Source of the DNA: Clostridiales bacterium
Lineage (GTDB): Bacteria; Bacillota; Clostridia; Christensenellales; Pumilibacteraceae
Direction: 5' to 3'
Length of the DNA stretch: 64,000 bases
NCBI GenBank assembly: GCA_015055625.1
Contig: SVHU01000003.1
Coordinates: 62,001-126,000 of the forward strand
Both the position numbers and the translations under genes were made by a program. Positions 51,824 to 59,536 of this stretch are shown piece by piece. Under the pieces are notes generated by a model that made no database searches, was not told the origin of the DNA, and saw only the letters and a program-made list of their open reading frames with translations. How positions within the stretch are numbered: the first letter of the stretch is position 1; each line of letters starts with the position of its first letter.

Positions 51824-52936
51824 TTACTCCTTTTCGTATACGCTCAGAGCTTGTTTATAGTTATTTATAAACTCCTCTCTTAAATCTTGTGGCTCTAAAA
51901 TTTCCACTCCGGATGCGAACTTGAAAAAGTAAGCTTTTGCCTGAAACGGCGTACACTCAAACTCGTAAACGTTATTTTCCTTATCAATCTCTTTATAGAC
52001 GTGCGGACGTAAATACACGTGACGCTTAAAACTCCAAAGCCCGTCTTTGTTAAATCTAACTTTTATCGTTTTGATATCGCCTACCATAAATTGAGGTTTT
52101 TTCGTAATTATTTCCGCATCGATTTCATCTTTTTGCTTTTTGGATAAAAAACCGCTTTTAGAACTCATTTTTTTAATGCGAGCAATACGTGAAATTCTAA
52201 AGCTTGCAACTTTGATTTCCTTCTTTCCACCTATCTCTTCGGATAAGCCTACAAGATAGTTAAAGTTTTTTGTGTCGTCTTGCAAAATTTTGTACGGTGT
52301 AACGTAAAAACTTTTAGATTCTTTTGTAGTTATCTTTAACTGCTTGACTTCGCTTATTGCCAAAAGTATCTCGTCCATGACCTGTTTGAAAAAGATTTGC
52401 TCTCTTTCAAAAACAGGCTTTTCGCAATACTCTTCAATAAGCGCCTTTAAGTACAAACCTCGCTTTGTTCTACCGTAAGCGTTAGCCGTTTCGTCGTCGA
52501 TATCGTCGCACAAAATCCTGATATTATCTAGGTTTATTCTAAATTTTTCACCCGATCCTTTGGGGTAACTTATAGCCGTTTCTACAAGCTTTTTTTTATA
52601 AACGTCTAAATACTTATCGATAAAGACTTTTTTATCAGCCTCCGTATATTCGCCAAAGTTCTTATCTGAAAAGATTTTTTCCAAAGACACGCGTTTATTT
52701 TCCACTCTTAGCGAAATGGTCGCGTTAGCAATTTCCCAAAAGTTATTTATTATAGTATTAAAAAATCCGGACCTTGACTCTTCTTCATAAGAATAATAAA
52801 AAGTCTTTATATCGTTATCAACAACAACTCCCGCGGGCTGAGATAAATTCAAATGCTGTTTAAGATTCTCTTCTATTACCTCCGCGCCCTCATAAAGCTC
52901 GTCGTCGTTTTCTTTCGCGCTAAGTAAAAATCCCAT
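51824..52936 (-). CDS. WYL-domain transcriptional regulator
   Basis: This 370-residue protein has a WYL domain at about 205-270 (KSFYVTPYKILQDDTKNFNYLVGLSE and ASFRISRIARIKKM, with the tyrosine and arginine positions) and a WCX-type C-terminal extension (KTIKVRFNKDGLWSFKRHV and VYEFECTPFQAKAYFFKFA). The first 200 residues are mostly helical; a winged helix is not obvious by eye. WYL regulators commonly control defence and stress islands by binding nucleic-acid ligands. It has its own promoter with an inverted repeat that may be an autoregulatory site. Confidence 0.85.
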   Translation of the reverse strand: MGFLLSAKENDDELYEGAEVIEENLKQHLNLSQPAGVVVDNDIKTFYYSYEEESRSGFFNTIINNFWEIANATISLRVENKRVSLEKIFSDKNFGEYTEADKKVFIDKYLDVYKKKLVETAISYPKGSGEKFRINLDNIRILCDDIDDETANAYGRTKRGLYLKALIEEYCEKPVFEREQIFFKQVMDEILLAISEVKQLKITTKESKSFYVTPYKILQDDTKNFNYLVGLSEEIGGKKEIKVASFRISRIARIKKMSSKSGFLSKKQKDEIDAEIITKKPQFMVGDIKTIKVRFNKDGLWSFKRHVYLRPHVYKEIDKENNVYEFECTPFQAKAYFFKFASGVEILEPQDLREEFINNYKQALSVYEKE

Positions 52937-52982
52937 AACTTAATCCTCCATAATAACCATAATGCGCACTATACGTCATTGC

Positions 52983-53008
52983 GTTATACTCTATGCAAAC
53001 AGTATAAC
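52983..53008. promoter_or_regulatory. Inverted repeat at the WYL promoter, candidate operator
   Basis: GTTATACT (52983-52990) and AGTATAAC (53001-53008) are perfect 8-base arms around 10 bases. The right arm contains the -10 of the WYL promoter, so binding there would block transcription. Confidence 0.6.
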
Positions 53009-53029
53009 ACACAAAAATAAAGCTGTCAA
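53001..53029 (-). promoter_or_regulatory. Sigma-A promoter of the WYL regulator gene
   Basis: On the minus strand a perfect TTGACA (53024-53029) and TATACT (53001-53006) are 17 bases apart; a GGAGG site 8 bases before the ATG follows. Confidence 0.85.
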
Positions 53030-53042
53030 CACCAAACCGCAA

Positions 53043-53077
53043 AAAAGTTGTTAAAAAGCGCAGTTTTAGCAACTTTT
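53043..53077 (-). terminator. Terminator overlapping the end of the MYG1-like gene
   Basis: On the minus strand AAAAGTTG (53077-53070) pairs with CAACTTTT (53050-53043), with inner TAAAA/TTTT pairing, and more Ts follow. The stop codon of the gene is inside the stem. Confidence 0.75.
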
Positions 53078-53920
53078 AATCAAGCATATATTACGCGCCG
53101 CCAGCTTTGCGTTTCTCAAAGTTTTAGCAACGCCCATAAACCCGGACGGATGCACGAAAGACAGGTAACGGTTGGGAACGATTTTCAGTACGTTGCTATT
53201 CACGCTGGTTACGTTAAACCCTCCGCGCAAGTTTTTGCTGATGACGATTTTGACGTTACAGCCTTCCTGCTTTACAAAATCACGCCAGGGAATATTCTCT
53301 TTAAGAACAGCAATACCTTGCTTGCTGTGCTTTATGGCGCTATCGAAAATCTTGCGTTCTTTATCGGGCATTTCCACCTCTTCGAACAATTTTCTCAGCA
53401 TATTGTCAAACACTAACGTTGCGTATTGTACCGCTTTGTCAAATTGCTCGTCCTGAATTTTATCATTGTCCTTAAGCTCGTACCAGCTGGCGTTAAACCT
53501 CTTTATCGCGTAGTTTTCATAAAAACCCTCTACGTTTTCGTATCCGCAATTATCTCCCTGATCAATTTTAGATACAACGTCTTCTCTGAACTTCCAAAAC
53601 GCCTCTTTTTCTTTCTTAAAGCCACGCTTTTTAAGAAGAAGTAGCCCATAATCTTCCCATAACAAGCCAAACGCGCTGTACGGAAATCCGTACTTGTTCA
53701 TTTTGCGGTCTTGCTGGTGATGATCGTACCTACCTAAACCAACGTCGTACACTATATTGCTTTCATTTGATGCAATACTTTCGTCTATGAAATTTACCCT
53801 ATGAATTTTCATAGACGGATTTAGCGATAGCAACAAAACTGTTGCCATCACGTCGTCCGCATGAAAACACCCATCGTGCGTGTATCCGTCGCTAATACTA
53901 TTAATATCTACGATTTTCAT
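53066..53920 (-). CDS. MYG1-family (UPF0160) DHH-type phosphoesterase-like protein
   Basis: This 284-residue protein has the MYG1 hallmark THDGCFHADDVMATVLL near the N-terminus and YDHHQ (about 70), both metal-binding motifs of the DHH superfamily, plus the conserved SKIDQGDNCG region. Eukaryotic MYG1 is a 3'-5' RNA exonuclease; bacterial members are little known. It is the last gene of the proteasome-like operon and overlaps the AAA protease gene by 4 bases, so it may process RNA or nucleotides in the same response. Confidence 0.82.
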   Translation of the reverse strand: MKIVDINSISDGYTHDGCFHADDVMATVLLLSLNPSMKIHRVNFIDESIASNESNIVYDVGLGRYDHHQQDRKMNKYGFPYSAFGLLWEDYGLLLLKKRGFKKEKEAFWKFREDVVSKIDQGDNCGYENVEGFYENYAIKRFNASWYELKDNDKIQDEQFDKAVQYATLVFDNMLRKLFEEVEMPDKERKIFDSAIKHSKQGIAVLKENIPWRDFVKQEGCNVKIVISKNLRGGFNVTSVNSNVLKIVPNRYLSFVHPSGFMGVAKTLRNAKLAARNICLIKSC

Positions 53921-55263
53921 TTTTCACTCCCCATTTTACCTTCTATTATTTTCACTATTTCGTGGCGAGAAAGCTCCTTCTTTTCGACAAGGTTTACCGC
54001 AAGCTCTTCGATTACGTCCTTATGTAACGAAAGAACCTTTTCCACCTCATCACTCGCCCTTTGCAAAATCTCTAACATCTTTTTAGCTCTACTGTCCGTC
54101 AAAAACGTAGCGTATCTATGATCGCCGTACGCGTCGTTATTGACAACAACGTGCGAGCCGTACTCTAAGCCGTAAAATCCCTCGTTACACATCTTTGATG
54201 CAATTGACCACGCTTTATTGATATCCGATTCGTTTCCGCTAATCATGGTATTTGCCATAACTTTAACGGATATCATACCTGCAAGACCAATCTTGATTGT
54301 TTGCAAATAAAAATCCACGGATTTAACAATATCATCGTCGCCGTTAAGCTTTGTTTTACCTGAAGCTTGTCCCTGCGGAATTATGGATACGTAATGCACG
54401 TTATCGGGCTGTAACAAATACCCCATCAAAGCATGCCCAACCTCGTGATAAGCAACCAGCTTTTGCTGTTCGTTGGATTTTACTACGTCTTTGGGAATGT
54501 CGCTCAGCACTATTCTATTCAGCGCCGACGTGAAATAGTAAAGCTTCAAAGACGTATCGCCATTCTTTACCAAAGCGATTTTAGCTTCGTTGACCATGCA
54601 CTCGATCTCGGCGCAAGATCTGCCTGCCGTCATTTTCACCAAGTCCTCAATCAAAACGTTTTCGTCAAGCTTGGTGTCTTTGATAAAGTGTTTGATAATA
54701 GCTTCTCTGTCGTTTGCTTCGGGCTTGTGGAACATAACGTGTCTGTCAAACCTTCCGCTACGTAGCATAACGTCGTCGAAATAATCTTTCCTGTTTCCCG
54801 TCGCAATAACAATAATTCCGTCATGCTTTTTAATCTCGTCCAGCTCGTGAAGTAAAATCTTTTGAGTTTTGAGATTGTCGGAAATCTCGTATACGTACTT
54901 CTTAAAACCTGCAAACTTATCCATTTCGTCAATGAAAACAATGCATTTTCCCAATTTCTTAGCTTCGGCAAAACCGTTCACTACGTCCTCGTCAATAGAT
55001 ACTTTTCGTCTTATTGCGTCAGACGTGCTTATCTCTATAATAGGATAGTTTACGTATGCGGAAATATCCTTAACTAACTGCGTTTTTCCCATACCCGGCT
55101 CGCCGTAGAAAAACCAGCCTCTAGGACAGCGCGCGCCCACTTTATAATACTCGTCGCGTCTTTGAATGATATCTACAATCTGAGCGCCTTCCTCGCGAAT
55201 CTTTTCGTAACCTGCAATGTTTGGAAACATATTATCTTGAATGGTTTTTGTGTTCTCTGTCAT
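53917..55263 (-). CDS. Soluble FtsH-like AAA+ zinc metalloprotease
   Basis: This 448-residue protein has an FtsH-type AAA domain: Walker A GEPGMGKT (54-61), Walker B IVFIDEMDKF (108-117), SGRFDRHVMF as second region of homology. After it comes an M41 peptidase domain with zinc motif HEVGH (273-277) and a late SDINKAWSIASKMCNEGFYGL where FtsH has its third zinc ligand. Unlike FtsH it has no membrane helix and a shorter N-terminus, so it is cytosolic. It lies 11 bases after four HslV-like genes. It may act alone or feed a proteasome-like ring; both are inference. Confidence 0.88.
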   Translation of the reverse strand: MTENTKTIQDNMFPNIAGYEKIREEGAQIVDIIQRRDEYYKVGARCPRGWFFYGEPGMGKTQLVKDISAYVNYPIIEISTSDAIRRKVSIDEDVVNGFAEAKKLGKCIVFIDEMDKFAGFKKYVYEISDNLKTQKILLHELDEIKKHDGIIVIATGNRKDYFDDVMLRSGRFDRHVMFHKPEANDREAIIKHFIKDTKLDENVLIEDLVKMTAGRSCAEIECMVNEAKIALVKNGDTSLKLYYFTSALNRIVLSDIPKDVVKSNEQQKLVAYHEVGHALMGYLLQPDNVHYVSIIPQGQASGKTKLNGDDDIVKSVDFYLQTIKIGLAGMISVKVMANTMISGNESDINKAWSIASKMCNEGFYGLEYGSHVVVNNDAYGDHRYATFLTDSRAKKMLEILQRASDEVEKVLSLHKDVIEELAVNLVEKKELSRHEIVKIIEGKMGSEK

Positions 55264-55274
55264 ATATAAACCTC

Positions 55275-55832
55275 CTAGCTGTTGTAAATCTTTTTCTTTT
55301 TGGTCTTAGAATTGAAAGTCATAAGAGGAAACAGTTGTATGCCTCTCATTTTTTCTACGTTTCTTATAGCGAACAAAAGGCTTTCTTCCATAGGTAAATC
55401 CCTGCTCTCTTCCAGCCCTCCGTACACGTAATCTGTATACCATAAAGATGCAAAGTTATCAATTTCGGTAACCGTAAAATCATAGCAAACCTGAAACAGC
55501 CTGTCGTCTTTCAGAATTAAAATCTGGTTATTCCATCTTTTTCCCTCTAAAATAAACCCGTACGCGTCTAAAATTTCTTTCATTTTAGGAAGAACGTTCT
55601 TCATAATGCTATTTGCATCAGTAACACCCTTAAAGATATAATCGTTGTGTCTTAAAAGTTCGATAGAAAAATCAATGCTGTTACCAAACACGTAGCAATT
55701 CTTTACGCCTTTTACCTTCCAAAACGCAAGATTTTCCAACAAAGCTTTGTCTTTTTCGGTCATGTCTACAAACTCATCCATAGACGTTATGCCGATTATA
55801 AAATTATTATCTCGTTTAATTGCCGTTACCAT
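55275..55832 (-). CDS. Degenerate HslV/20S-like Ntn-hydrolase paralogue, predicted inactive (fourth)
   Basis: This 185-residue protein matches the three paralogues upstream in length and strand order (N-terminal beta hairpin, a central PKMKEILDAYG helix equal to IIPKLVAEMNK, NNQILILKDDRLFQV strand, and a late PLMTFNSKTKKK strand). It begins MVTAIK, with no Ser/Thr at position 2, and has no Asp at the family position 18. It should be a structural, non-catalytic subunit. It joins the next gene at a one-base overlap. Confidence 0.65.
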   Translation of the reverse strand: MVTAIKRDNNFIIGITSMDEFVDMTEKDKALLENLAFWKVKGVKNCYVFGNSIDFSIELLRHNDYIFKGVTDANSIMKNVLPKMKEILDAYGFILEGKRWNNQILILKDDRLFQVCYDFTVTEIDNFASLWYTDYVYGGLEESRDLPMEESLLFAIRNVEKMRGIQLFPLMTFNSKTKKKKIYNS

Positions 55833-56422
55833 TAGTTTTTACCTCCCACAATTTTATACTGTTTGTCTTTTGTATCAATCAACACAAACGGAGCGCCCAC
55901 TTCCGTATGGTTTGAAGAAGCAACGTTAAGCGCTCTGACTATTCTTTCGTTCACGTCGTCCGTAGGCTTCGTGTTGGCAATAGTAGCTTGAACAAAAGCC
56001 GACGCGGGACCGATAGCCTGATAGTCCTCGTACCTGATTATCATAAAACTTTTAGATAGTTCATAAAGAACACCGTTGTGCGCAAGTAAGAGTTCCACTT
56101 TCATTTGAGGGTATTCATCCTCTTTTTGATCCAATAAATCCTCGTCGTTAAGTATCCCCAACATTGAGGGAATGATTTCCTTTACTATGTGCTTTCTGGT
56201 AAGTTCACCCTTTTTGTCGAGGGTGAAAATCTCGGGATATGCAAACAAAGTTTGTCTTGTTAATGCATCTCCAATAATACCCACTAGCATTCCGTTTTCC
56301 ATCTTCTGGATCTTAAAATTACTCTCGCAAGCATCGGTTTCAATTCGATCGTAATAAATCTCTTTGGCGGTAGTTCCCATATATACGGTGCCGTCCTTTT
56401 TATACGCTATCAATATACTCAT
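55832..56422 (-). CDS. HslV/20S-like Ntn-hydrolase paralogue with partial active site (third)
   Basis: This 196-residue protein is the nearest relative of the subunit at 57057-57632: both have GVLYELSKSFM/DSLYKICMDLS, RKHIVKEIIPSM/KRHIVNNIIPKL and GAPFVLIDTK/GPFVLIDTK. It keeps Ser2 and the lysine at about 37, but Thr replaces the Asp at position 18 that the catalytic mechanism uses. It is probably weak or inactive, or serves to shape the ring. A one-base overlap links it to the next gene. Confidence 0.72.
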   Translation of the reverse strand: MSILIAYKKDGTVYMGTTAKEIYYDRIETDACESNFKIQKMENGMLVGIIGDALTRQTLFAYPEIFTLDKKGELTRKHIVKEIIPSMLGILNDEDLLDQKEDEYPQMKVELLLAHNGVLYELSKSFMIIRYEDYQAIGPASAFVQATIANTKPTDDVNERIVRALNVASSNHTEVGAPFVLIDTKDKQYKIVGGKN

Positions 56423-56433
56423 ATATATCTCCT

Positions 56434-57060
56434 TTACATTCCGTCGTTACTACGCTCCAACTTGTCTTCACAATTGCTAATCTCGCTCAAAATTACATTG
56501 GAGTTTGCAATTACTTCAAACTTCTTGCTTTTAGTGTCAGTTATAACGCACGGATAAAAATTCGCCCTGTACTTCTTACTAACAAAATCCAAAGCCTTGC
56601 AAATTCGCTCCCGGGGACTTAATCCCTCGGTTGCGTCCAAAACTGAAATCAAAACTTCCTCATAATTCCAGCTCACGCAAGCAAAACTTTCTTTTTCTAA
56701 TAACGTCAAGTGGCTACCAATCTCGAAAATCCTATCCGGAGTGCAGATTATCATAGCGTTATTCAAACCTTTCTTTTCAGTATACGGCTTGTTGTTGTCC
56801 GCCATTTTCTTCTTCATATAAGGGATAACTTCGCGCAGTATGTATTTAGGCGTGATATCTCCACTGAGAAATTCGTCGTCATAAATGAACATATCCGTCC
56901 TGCATCCTGGTTTTACAAATCCGAAAACAGTACCGTTATCTAAAACGCGCATGGCTACGTTCTCTTTATCAACGCTGTCTTTTTCTTCCATTTTCTCCAG
57001 AATATCGTTGTTAGAATAAGCCACAACTACTCTGTCTTTATCTTTAATTGCAATAATCAA
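56434..57060 (-). CDS. Degenerate HslV/20S-like Ntn-hydrolase paralogue, predicted inactive (second)
   Basis: This 208-residue protein has the same fold pattern (ILREVIPYMKKKMADN helix, NAMIICTPDRIFEI strand, PCVITDTKSKKFEVI closing strands) but begins MIIAIK without Ser or Thr at position 2 and has no Asp-Lys pair in place. A C-terminal extension of about 20 residues (ILSEISNCEDKLERSND) is acidic and could reach a neighbour or partner. Its start overlaps the stop of the preceding gene by 4 bases. Confidence 0.68.
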   Translation of the reverse strand: MIIAIKDKDRVVVAYSNNDILEKMEEKDSVDKENVAMRVLDNGTVFGFVKPGCRTDMFIYDDEFLSGDITPKYILREVIPYMKKKMADNNKPYTEKKGLNNAMIICTPDRIFEIGSHLTLLEKESFACVSWNYEEVLISVLDATEGLSPRERICKALDFVSKKYRANFYPCVITDTKSKKFEVIANSNVILSEISNCEDKLERSNDGM

Positions 57061-57632
57061 TAGTTTTTACCTCCCATATCAACAATTTCATACTCTAGCT
57101 TTTTTGTGTCAATAAGGACGAAAGGTCCACTCACAGATTCGGTACGCTTAGCGCTTGAAGAAAGAGCTTGTAAGATGCGATCTTTAACGTTACCTTCGCT
57201 CGAAAGCGCGTAGTAAGTATACTCCATTCCCGATCCGTGAATAGCAATCGTGTTTTGCTTTAAGACGGATAAGTCCATACAAATTTTGTACAGACTGTCC
57301 TTGTGCGCAAGCAATATGCTCACGTCTATCTTTCCGGTTTCCTCATTGCCGATTTTATTCATTTCGGCAACAAGCTTTGGAATAATATTGTTGACAATAT
57401 GACGCTTAGTCAAATTCCCATTCTCATCCAACGTAAATACGTTTTCTAACGAACATATAGTATGTTTAGAACCAACATTACCGCAAAAGCTTGCAAGTAT
57501 GCCGTTTTCCAGACGAAAAATCTTAAAACCACACTCGTTTAGAAAATACTCTTTATAAGAACCTGCACTAGTTTGGGAATCCGCTCCCATATAAACTACT
57601 CCGTTTTCTTTTACTGCTACTACTACACTCAT
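57057..57632 (-). CDS. HslV/20S-beta-like Ntn-hydrolase with intact Ser-Asp-Lys (first)
   Basis: This 191-residue protein has the proteasome-beta/HslV pattern: MSVVVAVKENGVVYMGADSQTSAG at the start, CGFKIFRLENGILASFCGNV next, and GPFVLIDTK near the end. After Met removal Ser would be the N-terminal nucleophile, as in Bacillus CodW. Asp18 equals HslV Asp17 and Lys37 is near the place of Lys33. Three diverged paralogues follow it in the operon, and an AAA metalloprotease after these. It is the likely peptidase of a mixed ring. It is not hslV proper: the known neighbours hslU and xerC are absent. Confidence 0.78.
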   Translation of the reverse strand: MSVVVAVKENGVVYMGADSQTSAGSYKEYFLNECGFKIFRLENGILASFCGNVGSKHTICSLENVFTLDENGNLTKRHIVNNIIPKLVAEMNKIGNEETGKIDVSILLAHKDSLYKICMDLSVLKQNTIAIHGSGMEYTYYALSSEGNVKDRILQALSSSAKRTESVSGPFVLIDTKKLEYEIVDMGGKNY

Positions 57633-57647
57633 TTGCGTTACCTCCGT

Positions 57648-58145
57648 TTAGTATTTACGTTTGTAATTAGTCGAACGGCTTGACTTATTACTATCATAAT
57701 ATCTATTGTTTTTATTCTCAAAAGCCTTCTTGCCCTTGTAAACAAGCTTGCCAGCGGTAATAAAGTTGTCGTCAACCCAGTCTTTTGCAATCATAAGATC
57801 ATTCATAAGCGAACGGCTGGGTTCGGGGATATCTCTCCACTTTTTTCTATCGTGAGAAAGACGTCCTCTGTAATTTCGGATATTTTTCAATTTGTTGATA
57901 AGATCATAGTTGTAATGGGACACTTCTAAACCTTTAATAAGATAAGTTATGCCCTTATAGCCTTCTCTGACGTTTCGCGCAAGTCTACTGTCAAGCTCTC
58001 TGAACTCGTCATAGAACTCCACCTGTTTCTTAAGCTTTCTATCATTTGCCTGAATTATTTCAATTTGCTTATTAGCTCTGCTTCTTCCTGCGCAACTGCT
58101 GACAATACCACCTATTAACATTCCGCCTAAAATAGCTCCTAACAT
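57648..58145 (-). CDS. Small protein with N-terminal Gly-zipper helix, first gene of the proteasome-like operon
   Basis: This 165-residue protein starts with a Gly-rich hydrophobic helix (MLGAILGGMLIGGIVSSCAG, a Gly-zipper membrane segment), then charged helices (KQIEIIQANDRKLKKQVEF) and a Lys/Arg/Asn/Tyr-rich tail. The function is unknown. It is the first gene after the promoter, 15 bases before the active Ntn-hydrolase gene, so it may tether the particle to the membrane. Confidence 0.6.
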   Translation of the reverse strand: MLGAILGGMLIGGIVSSCAGRSRANKQIEIIQANDRKLKKQVEFYDEFRELDSRLARNVREGYKGITYLIKGLEVSHYNYDLINKLKNIRNYRGRLSHDRKKWRDIPEPSRSLMNDLMIAKDWVDDNFITAGKLVYKGKKAFENKNNRYYDSNKSSRSTNYKRKY

Positions 58146-58178
58146 CTAAATACCCTCCTCAAACTTTTGACTGCCATT

Positions 58179-58207
58179 AGTATACACTAAACAACTACTA
58201 CTGTCTA
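58179..58207 (-). promoter_or_regulatory. Promoter of the proteasome-like operon
   Basis: On the minus strand TAGACA (58202-58207) and TATACT (58179-58184) are 17 bases apart, followed by a GAGGAGG ribosome site. The -10 context GTATACT resembles that of the WYL promoter. Confidence 0.65.
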
Positions 58208-58298
58208 CAACTATTATTTTTTTGTTTTTGTTGATATTTTGCATTAAAACTATCCTTTTTTTAATTAAATTGTGTTCCGCTTAAAAGAACACTTTATA

Positions 58299-58332
58299 GA
58301 AAAAGCCACGCATAAACAGCATGGCTTTTTCT
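58299..58332 (-). terminator. Terminator after the metallopeptidase-like/vWA gene
   Basis: On the minus strand GAAAAAGCCATGC pairs with GCGTGGCTTTTTC, with Ts in the 3' arm. A small GTGTTC/GAACAC inverted repeat follows at 58272-58292. Confidence 0.8.
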
Positions 58333-58345
58333 AAGCACAAGACTT

Positions 58346-59536
58346 TCAGACGCGCAAGAGCTGACCGAACGGCGGTTGTACGTCGGTATTTATCACCCAC
58401 AACACGGGAATACCCATAGTTTCCTTTACGTCGGGAAACTCAGCATATCCGTCGGTAAGAATTACCACCGCTTGGGGCATATTGTCTTGCATTTTATCTT
58501 TAATATATTTGAATATAACGCTAAAGTCAGTGCCTCCTCCGCCCTTGGGGCGAATGAGTTTGAAGTTTTCGACCGAATCAAAAGACTTGGGCGGAACAAC
58601 CACGGCATCGAAAAAGCCCAACCAACCGCTAAGCTTACCGTTGAACTGCTCGATAGCGCCATGTATCTCAGAATACATTTCAGTTATCATTCTCTCACTC
58701 ATAGACCCGGACGTATCTACCATAAAGAGTATATTCTTGACAGTTACTTCCACGTCGTTGAAGTCGGGCAAGAAAAAGTCGCCCTCAAACCTTCTGTCGG
58801 GAGGAGAAAAAGAGTAATCGTTTACTTCTTCGTGGATAAAGTTGGTTAAAACGGATCGCCAATCGAGCTTAGGGTGTTTTAGCGCCTCTAGTTTACGCTC
58901 AATCTCTCCGGGTAACTTACCCTGGCTTTGACTTGCAAGGTTTGCAGCCTCTTCAATAAACCTGTCCCACTCTTCCTCGGTAGCAGAATCGGCAAAAGAT
59001 TCCCACATTCCGTGTTCGTCTATTCCGTGATCGCCTGCAACAAAAGAGCTCTTACCCTTCTGAGGTTTATTACTCTGTTGCGCTTTTATGATCATTCCGT
59101 ACACCTCTTCGGCAGTGTACAAATAGCCGTGCTTACCGTCGGGAGTCAGGTGCCAAGGTTCGCAATCACATTTTAAGGCAATGGAATCCAGCCTCATACC
59201 CATCGAATACATAATGTTAGAGTTTGCCACGATATCACAAGCAATATTAAACTCATAGCTTTTAAGGTTCAAACCTCTCGAGCAATGCTTAAGAACAATA
59301 TGCAAAATCTCGTGCAACATTATGATATCAACTTCCGTGTCGGTAAGCATGTCAATAAAGTCGGGGTTGAACACAATCTTCTTACCGTCCGTATAGGCGG
59401 TAGAAGATTTATAGTCCACCCCATAATCTACGTGCGTAAGCAATAGCCCGTAGAAAGGATTTTTGATCAATATTCGCGTCCTGGACGCTAAAATTCGCTT
59501 GCTGATGTCGGATAATCGTTTAGCGGACAATTCCAT
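58346..59536 (-). CDS. Metallopeptidase-like and vWA-like protein (DUF2201 type)
   Basis: This 396-residue protein joins an N-terminal putative metallopeptidase domain with HEILH (75-79) inside IIMLHEILHIVLKH and a C-terminal vWA-like domain with MIDAS DTSGS (about 271-275), GGGTDFS and ILTDGYAE. DUF2201-type proteins are regularly encoded beside a MoxR-type AAA ATPase, as here with a 17-base overlap. Such pairs are thought to act in protein or complex maturation and in conflict systems. Zinc binding and proteolysis are predicted but not proven. Confidence 0.88.
   Translation of the reverse strand: MELSAKRLSDISKRILASRTRILIKNPFYGLLLTHVDYGVDYKSSTAYTDGKKIVFNPDFIDMLTDTEVDIIMLHEILHIVLKHCSRGLNLKSYEFNIACDIVANSNIMYSMGMRLDSIALKCDCEPWHLTPDGKHGYLYTAEEVYGMIIKAQQSNKPQKGKSSFVAGDHGIDEHGMWESFADSATEEEWDRFIEEAANLASQSQGKLPGEIERKLEALKHPKLDWRSVLTNFIHEEVNDYSFSPPDRRFEGDFFLPDFNDVEVTVKNILFMVDTSGSMSERMITEMYSEIHGAIEQFNGKLSGWLGFFDAVVVPPKSFDSVENFKLIRPKGGGGTDFSVIFKYIKDKMQDNMPQAVVILTDGYAEFPDVKETMGIPVLWVINTDVQPPFGQLLRV

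Noticed and set aside
53917..55263. Calling the AAA protease ftsH
   Set aside because: No membrane helices or periplasmic domain and a shorter N-terminus; it is an FtsH-like relative and not the housekeeping protease.
57057..57632. Calling the first Ntn-hydrolase hslV (clpQ/codW)
   Set aside because: The sequence is too diverged, it comes in four copies, and hslU is absent; only the superfamily is supported.
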